Shown: positions 15,701 to 22,454 of the stretch, in pieces | Layout: each line of letters begins with the position of its first letter | Position numbering within the stretch: the stretch's first letter is position 1 | Source of the DNA: a bacterium | Lineage (GTDB): Bacteria > Spirochaetota > UBA4802 > UBA5550 | Reading direction: 5' to 3' | Length of the DNA: 24,536 bases | NCBI GenBank assembly: GCA_024224995.1 | Contig: JAAENB010000388.1 | Coordinates: 1-24,536 of the forward strand | The notes under the pieces: generated by a model | Seen by the model: only the letters and a program-made list of their open reading frames with translations | Told to the model about the DNA's origin: nothing | The model's database searches: none | Position numbers and translations under genes: made by a program

Positions 15701-16932
15701 AGATAATCCCTTGAAGAACCGTATGCTTTTACAAAGGGTTCTATTGCACGGTCATAAATCCCCAGGCAAAAAGCTATGGCCATGCCGTAATTTGAAACCG
15801 GTATTCCCGCGTCTATGGCGGGTTTAAGCCGGTTAACAACCTGCGTCCGGGTAAGCATACAGCCGCCGCATTGTATTACCATACTATAGTCGCCTATGGG
15901 CCGGGGCGGTGAATCGAGCCCTGCCGCAAGCTCAAATTCCAGTTTCTTCCCCGTAAAAGTCGATACCCACCGCGGGATCTTTACCCTGCCAATGTCATCT
16001 CCTGCCACATGGTGGGAGCACGACTCAAGGATTAAAATACGGTCGTTATTCTTGAGCCCGGCTATTTGAGGAGTCCCTTCAAGATACTTATCGAACTCAC
16101 CTTTTAGCCGCGCGAAGAGAATAGAAAAACTCGTCAGGGGTATGTGTTTCGGCACCGATGCTCCCACTTTTAAAAAAGCCTGGCTGTCTGTTACTACCAG
16201 CTTTGGTTCAATGCCCGATTGCTTCCAAAAAGTATCCAGCTCTCGTTCTTTTAATACTATGGATATACAGTCATTGTCCAGGCAGTCCCGGATGGTCCGG
16301 ACCTGGGGCAGAATGAGCCTCCCCTTTGGCGCTTGTACGTCAATGGGCGTTACCAGGAGAACAAAATCCCCATACGAGACCAGGTCTCCCACAATGGTTG
16401 GGTTGTTATACGCGGAAGATGGAATGGTCTTTCCGACCTGTTCCAGCAGGAGTTCCGCGTTCCGTTTATCAACGGTACTATATTCAAGGATTTCCGCGTA
16501 GAATTCACTTTCAATTTTTCGCGTAAGAAAAGGATCAATTTCTTCAAGGTCGGATTTATTATGGATAATAAAATAAGGGGTATTCTGCTGCTCAAATTCA
16601 TTAATCAGCTCACGTTCATAATCATTAAAATCATTATGAGCAATGAGTAGTATCGCAAGATCAATTTCTTTAATAACGGCAAGGGTACTTTTTACCCGCA
16701 AGTCTCCAAGCTCCCCGGCATCATCAATTCCGGCTGTATCAATAAAAATCACCGGCCCAAAACCGGTAAGCTCCATGGCTTTATAGACCGGGTCGGTTGT
16801 GGTTCCCGGACTGGCTGAAACGATGGCCACTTCCTGGCTGGAGATCGCGTTAATAAGCGAGCTCTTTCCGCAATTCCGTTTCCCGAATATTCCAATATGC
16901 GGTTTCTGTGATTTTAAAACTGCCCTGGTCAT
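15697..16932 (-). CDS. hydF: [FeFe]-hydrogenase maturation GTPase HydF
   Basis: A 411-residue scaffold GTPase that receives the 2Fe subcluster made with HydE and HydG and delivers it to the hydrogenase. The GTPase domain shows the P-loop GKRNCGKSS (about residues 17-25), G3 DTAGIDD and G4 NKSD. The C-terminal cluster-binding ligands are complete: Cys305-Ser-His307, then 47 residues, then Cys355-Gly-Gly-Cys358, matching the HydF pattern CxH(46-53)CxxC. The length is normal. The ATG overlaps the aspA stop (ATGA), so the two are translationally coupled. hydE, hydG and a hydrogenase gene are not in this window. The presence of hydF implies fermentative or hydrogen-metabolising anaerobic growth. 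Confidence 0.95.
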   Translation of the reverse strand: MTRAVLKSQKPHIGIFGKRNCGKSSLINAISSQEVAIVSASPGTTTDPVYKAMELTGFGPVIFIDTAGIDDAGELGDLRVKSTLAVIKEIDLAILLIAHNDFNDYERELINEFEQQNTPYFIIHNKSDLEEIDPFLTRKIESEFYAEILEYSTVDKRNAELLLEQVGKTIPSSAYNNPTIVGDLVSYGDFVLLVTPIDVQAPKGRLILPQVRTIRDCLDNDCISIVLKERELDTFWKQSGIEPKLVVTDSQAFLKVGASVPKHIPLTSFSILFARLKGEFDKYLEGTPQIAGLKNNDRILILESCSHHVAGDDIGRVKIPRWVSTFTGKKLEFELAAGLDSPPRPIGDYSMVIQCGGCMLTRTQVVNRLKPAIDAGIPVSNYGMAIAFCLGIYDRAIEPFVKAYGSSRDYL

Positions 16933-18422
16933 TTTTTACTATCGTCCTTTTTACTATCAAATTTTTCAAATTTTTTGTTTTCCTCAATCATTTCCCGTAC
17001 GGAAAAACCAAGACGCAGAAGGTTATGCGGTTCCAGAAGATACTTAAGATGTTCGGGATCAATATATCCCAATTTCTCATTCGCGGTTATGATATCGACC
17101 TTTTCGTTTTTCATAATCTGCGCCAGCTCCGTCGCGCGGTTATAGCCGATATAGGGGACCAGCGCTGTTGTTATGGATGAACTCTTTGTGACTTCCCGGC
17201 TCCCCGGACCCGGATCAATTCGCAGCCCCGTAATCATATTCTCCTGAAAGGTTTTCGCGCCCGCGATGAGCAGCTTAAGACTTTCTATGAGCGCAAAACC
17301 AATTGACGGAATATACGCGTTTAATTCAAGACAGCCCTGGCCGGCGAGAGAACTGATTAGTACATCATTGGCATATACCCGGTGACAGGCGCTTATAACA
17401 AACTCGTTTATTACGGGATTTACCTTGCCGGGCATAATGGAACTGCCTGCCTGGCGTGCCGGAAGTTCAAGTCCCTGCCCCGCAGTGACTCCCGCGGAAA
17501 GAAGCCTCAGGTCCGAAGCGATCTTTTCCATGGTAACGGCATGTGCTTTTAGTATGGCGTGAACTTCCACAAACCGGTCGTTATTGGCTGTGGCGTCCGA
17601 TAGGTTTTCGCCGCGGGCAAGGGGCTTGCCCGTTATTTCCCGCAAGGTGTTAACCACCTCAAAAATGAAAAACCGGGGTACCGCTATCCCCGTGCCAATG
17701 GCACTGCCTCCAAGATTGACCACCTTGAGGCGTTCACATGCCTTCGATACCCGCCACCAGTCTCTCGACAAGGCGTCGTTATATGTACTAAAGAGCTTGC
17801 CGTAAGACGTGGGCACTGCCTCCTGCATCTGCGTGTACCCGGTCCTGAGGGTATGCTGATATTTCTTTTCCAGAGATTCCATTCCCTCCCGCAGCCGGTT
17901 AATCACTGTTTCAAGATCATCAAGCAAACCCAACAGTGCCACGGTTAGCGACGTGGGAATAACATCATTGGTGGATTGATAAATATTGGCATGTTCTACC
18001 GGGTCAATATGAGAATAATCTCCGGGTGTCTTATCCATTTTTTGAAGAGCCCGGTTTGCAATAATCTCGTTGATATTCATGTTGATACTGGTTCCGGCCC
18101 CGCCGCTCACTGCGGGTACGATGAAATGTCCGTAATGGTCTCCTTGCGACACCTCCCGTGCCGCTTCTATTAGAACAGCCAGGATCTTTTGTTCAATACA
18201 TTCCAGTTCAATATCGGACTGGCCAAATTCTGTTTTTACTGCTTCTTCAAAATTTATATACGTTGCGTAACAGGCGAGTTTCACTATTCCAATGGCCCGG
18301 TACCATTCCCGGGGAAATGGTGTTGAGTCCGGGAAATTAATTGCGGCCCGGTGGGAATGAATGCCGTAAAGGGCATCTCCCGGAATTTCGCAGGTTCCTA
18401 TAAAATCTCTTTCCTTTCGCAT
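16929..18422 (-). CDS. aspA: Aspartate ammonia-lyase (aspartase)
   Basis: A 497-residue member of the fumarase/aspartase superfamily, which converts L-aspartate to fumarate and ammonia. Seen in order: GTCEIPGDALYGIHSHRA at the N-terminus, GGAGTSINMNINEIIANRAL (about residues 107-126), the STNDVIPTSL motif, LGGSAIGTG, and the flexible-loop signature GSSIMPGKVN (residues 326-335). The early GDALYGIHSxRA and N-terminal half fit aspartase rather than fumarase, although the two are hard to separate by eye. The C-terminus has a Lys/Asp-rich tail (KKDDSKK). The gene opens a two-gene operon with hydF, overlapping it by 4 bp. Its promoter abuts the ATG with no Shine-Dalgarno. The coupling suggests that ammonia or fumarate from this enzyme serves hydrogenase assembly or metabolism. 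Confidence 0.9.
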   Translation of the reverse strand: MRKERDFIGTCEIPGDALYGIHSHRAAINFPDSTPFPREWYRAIGIVKLACYATYINFEEAVKTEFGQSDIELECIEQKILAVLIEAAREVSQGDHYGHFIVPAVSGGAGTSINMNINEIIANRALQKMDKTPGDYSHIDPVEHANIYQSTNDVIPTSLTVALLGLLDDLETVINRLREGMESLEKKYQHTLRTGYTQMQEAVPTSYGKLFSTYNDALSRDWWRVSKACERLKVVNLGGSAIGTGIAVPRFFIFEVVNTLREITGKPLARGENLSDATANNDRFVEVHAILKAHAVTMEKIASDLRLLSAGVTAGQGLELPARQAGSSIMPGKVNPVINEFVISACHRVYANDVLISSLAGQGCLELNAYIPSIGFALIESLKLLIAGAKTFQENMITGLRIDPGPGSREVTKSSSITTALVPYIGYNRATELAQIMKNEKVDIITANEKLGYIDPEHLKYLLEPHNLLRLGFSVREMIEENKKFEKFDSKKDDSKK

Positions 18423-18428
18423 GTGTGT

Positions 18429-18456
18429 ATTATACCGGTTATGAAATTTTAGTCAA
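18429..18456 (-). promoter_or_regulatory. Promoter of aspA-hydF, abutting the ATG
   Basis: On the minus strand TTGACT (18451-18456), 16 bp and a perfect TATAAT (18429-18434). Only GTGTGT on the plus strand (18423-18428) separates the -10 from the ATG at 18422. The expected transcript start is the A of the ATG. With no Shine-Dalgarno in reach, this is the clearest leaderless candidate in the window. Confidence 0.7.
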
Positions 18457-18521
18457 TAAACATTGACGAAATTTAATATAAATATTGTAGTTAATAAAGT
18501 GAGGACGGTACATCATCGGGA

Positions 18522-18626
18522 TCATACTTTATGTGCATCCGGCATAATGCCTGCAATTTCAAGCCCCTGGATGGAATCGGGTTTATCTCGGTCCGGTTCC
18601 TTATTGAAAAAAACTTTATGACGCAT
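18522..18626 (-). CDS. Doubtful small ORF, possibly frameshifted
   Basis: A 34-codon minus-strand ORF (MRHKVFFNKEPDRDKPD..., ending IMPDAHKV) starts 20 bp after the RHH gene stop. No Shine-Dalgarno is visible. Its composition is protein-like. Just before the stop, a one-base shift at CATAAAGTATGA opens a frame reading KYDPDDVPSSLY that runs on to a TAA at 18491-18493. The combined product would be about 44 residues. The same frame is also open upstream of the ATG for about 15 codons, into the end of the RHH gene. It could be a small gene with a frameshift, a decayed remnant or a chance frame. No function can be suggested. Confidence 0.3.
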   Translation of the reverse strand: MRHKVFFNKEPDRDKPDSIQGLEIAGIMPDAHKV

Positions 18627-18646
18627 TTTTACACGGGTGGCCGGCT

Positions 18647-19174
18647 CTAAATGAGCCTGTGTTGGTGTAATTCAGCTGTTTTTTCCGGCAGCCCCCAGAA
18701 AAGCTGCCATGAAATTACCCCATGCATCTCCGAGGAGCTTATCACATAATGTTTGAACAGGTAGTTATCGGTTTCAAGGGGATTTTCCCGGGGCAGGCCC
18801 AGGAGGGAATCCAGGTGCTCCTTTACTGCATAGGCAATGAGAGCAGATACCGACATTTTACGAAATTTTCGGAGGTCCAAAAACATCTCATACTCGTCCT
18901 CCTGGAACGAGATATGAAATTTATGCCAGCAATCTTCCACTGGATCAGAATCGATATCGGAATCGGAATCCGGGTCAAAGTCCGGATCAGCGACAGGAGC
19001 GAGGCGTTGATATTGAACAGCAATAGCCATACGCGCGGAGAAATTTTTCTCATTCATGACTTTTTTCAGGAGCATAATAATGACCCTGGATCTGGAAAAA
19101 CCAAGCGTTTCGGCAGCGGCATTGACTTTCTCAAGAATGGAGACTCGGAAGTTGATTGTGGTATTAATTATCAT
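18647..19174 (-). CDS. Tandem ribbon-helix-helix (CopG-like) protein with acidic linker
   Basis: A 175-residue protein with two segments that each fit the beta-helix-helix pattern of ribbon-helix-helix DNA-binding proteins. The first is residues 3-43 (TTINFRV, a helix around ILEKVNAAAETLGF, then SRSRVIIMLLKKVM). The second is about residues 86-128 (HKFHISF, a helix around DEYEMFLDLRKFRKM, then SVSALIAYAVKEHL). They are joined by an Asp/Ser/Pro-rich stretch (DPDFDPDSDSDIDSDP), encoded by short near-repeats of TCGGAA type at about 18950-18985. The C-terminal tail HGVISWQLFWGLPEK looks structured. RHH proteins normally dimerise to bind DNA; here one chain may supply both halves. The start is backed by AGGAG seven bases upstream. 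I do not recognise a named gene. No toxin partner is adjacent. Confidence 0.65.
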   Translation of the reverse strand: MIINTTINFRVSILEKVNAAAETLGFSRSRVIIMLLKKVMNEKNFSARMAIAVQYQRLAPVADPDFDPDSDSDIDSDPVEDCWHKFHISFQEDEYEMFLDLRKFRKMSVSALIAYAVKEHLDSLLGLPRENPLETDNYLFKHYVISSSEMHGVISWQLFWGLPEKTAELHQHRLI

Positions 19175-19194
19175 AAATGAACTCCTAACAGACG

Positions 19195-19223
19195 ATTATC
19201 AGCATGACTTTTTTTGATTTAAA
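19195..19223 (-). promoter_or_regulatory. Possible promoter of the RHH gene
   Basis: On the minus strand TTTAAA (19218-19223), 17 bp and GATAAT (19195-19200), about 20 bp upstream of the ATG and before its Shine-Dalgarno. It is moderate in quality. Confidence 0.4.
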
Positions 19224-19399
19224 AGAAACATGCCCTTATTAATAGAGCATCATTTTGGAGGAAAAAGTAACAAACTTTTTTTGAAAAAGTAAAAAAAATC
19301 AAATTTTGGAATAATATATAATAAAAACAAAAAAAGAGTGGTCAAAATATGGGACCTTTTGTTCCTGGAACGATAATACAATAAAGGGACAACATAAAC

Positions 19400-20236
19400 A
19401 TGATAGAAATAGGAAAACTGAACAAATTAACAGTAACCGGGAAAAACAATTACGGTTTTTTCCTGGACGGAGGAGACCAGGAAGGGGTATTTTTACCGGG
19501 CAGGGACACACCATTAAACTGCGAAATAGGCGATATCCTGGAGGTTTTCATTTACCTGGATTCGAAAGACAAAATCGCGGCCAGCACGCGAAAATCGCTG
19601 GGAGCGGTAGGTCAATGCGCGCATTTGAAGGTACTTTCAGTTAACGAGATCGGGGCCTTTCTTGACTGGGGCATGCCCAAAGACCTTCTGGTACCCTTTA
19701 GCGAACAGATGCAGAGCATGAAAGAAGGGAGATCCTATATTGTATATATATATATTGATGAGGTAAGCAATCGGATAACCGCATCCTCAAAACTGAACAA
19801 GCATCTCGACAAGAAGCCGCCCGAATTTAAAGAAGGAGAGGAAGTAGAGATGCTCATTTTCAACAGGTCCGATATAGGGTATAAGGTCATAGTGAACAAT
19901 GAATACTGGGGAATGCTGTATCAAAATGAAGTATTCAAAACGGTGCAAAAGGGAGAAAGGATGAAAGGATATATAAAAAAAATCCAGGAGAACGATAAAA
20001 TAGATCTCATGCTCCATAAACCCGGCTATACAAAGTCCGCGGCCCTAACGAGAAAAATTCTCGCCAAACTGAAACAGGAAGGCGGATTTATTTCCGTAAC
20101 CGATAAAAGTTCTCCGGATTTAATATACCAATTATTCGGAGAAAGCAAAAGCACATTCAAAAATGCCGTAGGCGCACTATACAAGAAGAAGCTTATAACT
20201 ATAGAAAAAGATGGAATACGATTGTGTGAGAAATAA
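19400..20236 (+). CDS. cvfB: S1-domain RNA-binding protein, CvfB-like
   Basis: A 278-residue protein matching the CvfB/YitL layout. S1-like OB folds cover about residues 1-65 (GKNNYGFFLDGG...GVFLPG) and 70-135 (EIGAFLDWGMPKDLLVPFSEQ). A third S1-related segment is at about 145-208 (SDIGYKVIVNNEYWGMLYQNEVF), and a C-terminal winged helix at about 215-278 (YQLFGESKSTFKNAVGALYKKKLI). CvfB binds RNA; in Staphylococcus aureus it influences virulence-factor expression. The Shine-Dalgarno is weak (AAGGGA, about ten bases upstream). The 225-bp upstream region is AT-rich, with a TATAAT at 19317-19322, a small hairpin at 19274-19290 and an 11-bp palindrome GTTCC-T-GGAAC at 19361-19371. Only two bases separate it from the Nudix gene downstream, so they form an operon. 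Confidence 0.85.
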   Translation: MIEIGKLNKLTVTGKNNYGFFLDGGDQEGVFLPGRDTPLNCEIGDILEVFIYLDSKDKIAASTRKSLGAVGQCAHLKVLSVNEIGAFLDWGMPKDLLVPFSEQMQSMKEGRSYIVYIYIDEVSNRITASSKLNKHLDKKPPEFKEGEEVEMLIFNRSDIGYKVIVNNEYWGMLYQNEVFKTVQKGERMKGYIKKIQENDKIDLMLHKPGYTKSAALTRKILAKLKQEGGFISVTDKSSPDLIYQLFGESKSTFKNAVGALYKKKLITIEKDGIRLCEK

Positions 20237-20238
20237 AT

Positions 20239-21057
20239 ATGAATTTTATTATTGATACGAAACCCGCAACAACGGAACTGCAAAAAACAATATGGTTCCT
20301 GTTCAAAGAGGACAGGATCATGATGATAGAAACCGAAACCGGGGTTCGCCTGCCTTTTTTTGAAGATTTGCCGGGAATGGATATTTCTTCCACAGACAGG
20401 AATTATCTGGGCACACTTGACGGCCATCCCTGTTATACCGCCTCTCCGGATACCGAAGAATCAGTTTGCGCGGATAGGGACTTTTACGGATTCCGGGAGC
20501 TCTTTAGTAAAATAGAAGTTTCACTCACCTTCGTAATAGGGCGGGCGCTCCAGATCCATACCTGGGACATAAATAACCGGTATTGCGGCAAATGCGGCAC
20601 AGCCACAGAGAGCAAAGAAAATGACCGGGTAAAAGAATGCCCCGAATGCGGAACTCTGAGCTATCCGCATGCCTACCCCGCAGTAATGATGGCTGTAGTA
20701 AAAGATAAACAGATCCTGTTGGGGAACTCAGTAGGGCTGCCGCCCGGTTTTTATTCCGTGCTGGCGGGATATGTAGAGCCGGGAGAAACTCTAGAGGCAT
20801 GCGTAAAAAGAGAAATAAAAGAAGAAGTAAGCCTGGAAATAAAAAACATCCGGTATTTCGGCAGCCAGCCTTTTGCGCCAACCAATTCGCTCATGCTGGC
20901 ATTTACGGCGGAATATGCCGGAGGAGAAATATCAATCGATGAAACCGAGATTAATGAAGCGGCGTGGTTCGACGCGGACAAGCTGCCCGAGAAGATACCG
21001 CCGCCATTCAGCGTGGCAGGACAATTGATTGAGTGGTTTGTAAAAAACCAGGGATAA
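20239..21057 (+). CDS. nudC: NudC-like NAD(H) pyrophosphatase / RNA deNADding Nudix hydrolase
   Basis: A 272-residue Nudix hydrolase of NudC layout: an N-terminal domain, a zinc ribbon with C116, C119, C134 and C137 (CGKCG...CPECG), and a C-terminal Nudix domain. The Nudix box begins at G177 and keeps all its acidic residues (E183, E192, E195, E196), but the usual late Gly is Ser198. The NudC-specific motif, SQPWPFPxS in E. coli, reads SQPFAPTNS here (residues 209-217), so the NAD-recognition stretch is altered. NudC cleaves NADH/NAD to NMN and AMP and removes NAD caps from RNA 5' ends. The ATG follows the RNA-binding gene by two bases. The family is clear; the exact substrate is less sure. 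Confidence 0.85.
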   Translation: MNFIIDTKPATTELQKTIWFLFKEDRIMMIETETGVRLPFFEDLPGMDISSTDRNYLGTLDGHPCYTASPDTEESVCADRDFYGFRELFSKIEVSLTFVIGRALQIHTWDINNRYCGKCGTATESKENDRVKECPECGTLSYPHAYPAVMMAVVKDKQILLGNSVGLPPGFYSVLAGYVEPGETLEACVKREIKEEVSLEIKNIRYFGSQPFAPTNSLMLAFTAEYAGGEISIDETEINEAAWFDADKLPEKIPPPFSVAGQLIEWFVKNQG

Positions 21058-21113
21058 ACCTGGTTGCAGCAGGTAAATTTATTAAACTGGAATTGCGTAA
21101 ACCGGAGTGTTAA

Positions 21114-21899
21114 ATGGACATACTGTTCTATATAATTCCATTATTTTTTATTATCGCAATAATCTACTCTTCCGTTGGATTTGGCGGCGGATCAAGTTAT
21201 TTAGCGGTTCTGGCAGTATTATCCTTTTCGTACACATTAATGCCGAAAATTTCGCTATTTTGCAATATTACCGTTGTCACAGGCGGATGCTATATATATT
21301 ACAAATCAGGGCATCTAAAATTTACCAGGGTTTTGCCGTTTCTGATTGGCAGTGTTCCCCTGTCTTTTATTGGGGGGAACATATTAATACAGAAAGAAAT
21401 ATTTCTTTTCATACTTGCCGTAACCCTCATCATAGCGGCTTCAAATATGACGTTTTTTGATACCAGGAAGAGAGCAATACTAAAACAGGATTATTTCACA
21501 AAAAAGAATAAGAGCTTTAATAACTCACCGGTATTAGAAGTACTCATAGGCTGCGTACTGGGGTTTATATCCGGTCTTGTTGGTATAGGCGGCGGTATAT
21601 TCCTGGCTCCCCTGCTCTATCTCATGAGATGGGGATACGCGAAGCAAATATCAGCAACGGCAAGTTTTTTTATTCTCATTAATTCTATTGCCGGGTTAAG
21701 CGGCCAATTTGCCAAATCTCAATTGGTTTTACAGCATGAGATGGTCTATATTATTCCAGCCGTATTAACTGTGTTCCTGGGCGGCCAGATCGGCTCACGG
21801 CTGGGGGCCTTCAAATTATCGGAAATTGTTATTAAAAGAACAACAGCAATAGTTGTTTTTTTTGTTGGATTTAGAATGCTAATGAAGTTAGGTTTTTGA
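21114..21899 (+). CDS. TSUP (TauE/SafE) family membrane permease
   Basis: A 261-residue membrane protein with about eight helices and the duplicated TSUP motif in both halves: SSVGFGGGSSYLAVL (about residues 20-34) and GLVGIGGGIFLAPLLYL (about 156-172). TSUP proteins export or import small sulfur anions such as sulfite, taurine-derived sulfoacetate or thiosulfate; the substrate here is unknown. The start is supported by CGGAG seven bases upstream. The metal-sensing ArsR gene follows directly, and a possible TTG start of that frame would overlap this stop codon, but the ArsR gene has its own promoter in the 53-bp gap. Confidence 0.85.
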   Translation: MDILFYIIPLFFIIAIIYSSVGFGGGSSYLAVLAVLSFSYTLMPKISLFCNITVVTGGCYIYYKSGHLKFTRVLPFLIGSVPLSFIGGNILIQKEIFLFILAVTLIIAASNMTFFDTRKRAILKQDYFTKKNKSFNNSPVLEVLIGCVLGFISGLVGIGGGIFLAPLLYLMRWGYAKQISATASFFILINSIAGLSGQFAKSQLVLQHEMVYIIPAVLTVFLGGQIGSRLGAFKLSEIVIKRTTAIVVFFVGFRMLMKLGF

Positions 21900-21917
21900 A
21901 TTTTTTTAAAAAAGTAC

Positions 21918-21946
21918 TTGAATATTTGCTCAAATATCGATATATT
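21918..21946 (+). promoter_or_regulatory. ArsR promoter with embedded operator, abutting the ATG
   Basis: TTGAAT (21918-21923), 17 bp and TATATT (21941-21946) lie 6 nt before the ATG at 21953. Inside the spacer is a perfect inverted repeat ATATTTG-CT-CAAATAT (21922-21937), resembling ArsR/SmtB-family operators such as the cad operator of Staphylococcus (CTCAAATA...TATTTGAA). Binding here would block RNA polymerase, giving metal-relieved autorepression. No Shine-Dalgarno is present, so the transcript is probably leaderless. Confidence 0.65.
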
Positions 21947-21952
21947 ATATTC

Positions 21953-22309
21953 ATGAAAACAAAGCAAACCGGGTGCAATTGCAATGCCATTCACCCTGAA
22001 ATAATTGAAAAAGCGGCAAAATCTATGCCCCAAAATGATGATATTACGGAACTGGCTGCTTTTTTCAAAATTTGCGGTGACCCTACGCGGATGAAAATAT
22101 TATTCGCGTTGTTTTCAACAGAAATGTGTGTATGTGATATTTCTTCGCTGCTTAATATGACGGTATCATCAATATCGCATCAATTGCGGATATTAAAACA
22201 GGCGCGCATGGTAACAGCGCGGAAAGAAGGACAAAACGTTTATTACTCAGCATCAGATGAGCATGTGGAAAAAATTATGAACCAGGGGATGGATCACTTA
22301 ACAGAATAA
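21953..22309 (+). CDS. ArsR/SmtB-family metal sensor, CadC-like with two metal sites
   Basis: A 118-residue winged-helix repressor. It has complete ligands for both classical sites of the family. The alpha3N site has Cys8 and Cys10 near the N-terminus with Cys59 and Cys61 in EMCVCD. The alpha5 site has Asp102, His104, His115 and Glu118 (DEH, ten residues, then HLTE). From memory, CadC of S. aureus uses Cys7, Cys11, Cys58, Cys60 and Asp101, His103, His114, Glu117, an almost identical spacing. It should sense Cd/Pb and Zn-type ions. The recognition helix is SSISHQLRILKQ. I chose ATG at 21953 over an in-frame TTG at 21896, because the promoter and operator lie between them. A cation exporter gene follows 195 bp downstream. 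Confidence 0.9.
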   Translation: MKTKQTGCNCNAIHPEIIEKAAKSMPQNDDITELAAFFKICGDPTRMKILFALFSTEMCVCDISSLLNMTVSSISHQLRILKQARMVTARKEGQNVYYSASDEHVEKIMNQGMDHLTE

Positions 22310-22385
22310 TATAAGGTGAAAACAAAATAATATTTATATCATAGATCAGCCGGCTTTTTGGATTAACCAGGTAAAGCGCGGGCGG

Positions 22386-22413
22386 GCCGTTACGGCAACA
22401 GGGAAAGCCCTGT
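22386..22413 (+). promoter_or_regulatory. Leader hairpins competing with the terminator
   Basis: Two small perfect hairpins precede the terminator: GCCG-TTA-CGGC (22386-22396) and ACAGGG-AAAG-CCCTGT (22398-22413). The second shares its 3' arm with the 5' arm of the terminator, so only one of the two can form. This is the layout of an attenuator or riboswitch. I could not match it to a known riboswitch class by eye. Confidence 0.45.
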
Positions 22414-22442
22414 GGGACTTTATGTTTCACAGGGCTTTTTTT
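22404..22442 (+). terminator. Intrinsic terminator in the leader of the cation exporter gene
   Basis: AAAGCCCTGTG (22404-22414) pairs exactly with CACAGGGCTTT (22428-22438) around a 13-nt loop, followed by a run of seven T (22436-22442). It lies after the ArsR gene and about 60 bp before the exporter ATG, so it either ends the ArsR transcript or conditionally stops transcription into the exporter. Confidence 0.8.
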
Positions 22443-22454
22443 ATTTGTATCCAC

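Noticed and set aside
18647..19174. Antitoxin of a toxin-antitoxin pair
   Set aside because: The RHH fold suggests it, but no toxin-like gene adjoins and the protein is larger than typical antitoxins.
21896..21952. TTG start of the ArsR protein overlapping the TSUP stop
   Set aside because: It would place the promoter and operator inside the coding region, and homologous ArsR/CadC proteins begin near the later ATG.
22386..22442. Assignment of the exporter leader to a known riboswitch (NiCo, yybP-ykoY, c-di-GMP-I, cobalamin)
   Set aside because: I could not match the conserved cores of any of these by eye. Only the mutually exclusive hairpins are supported.
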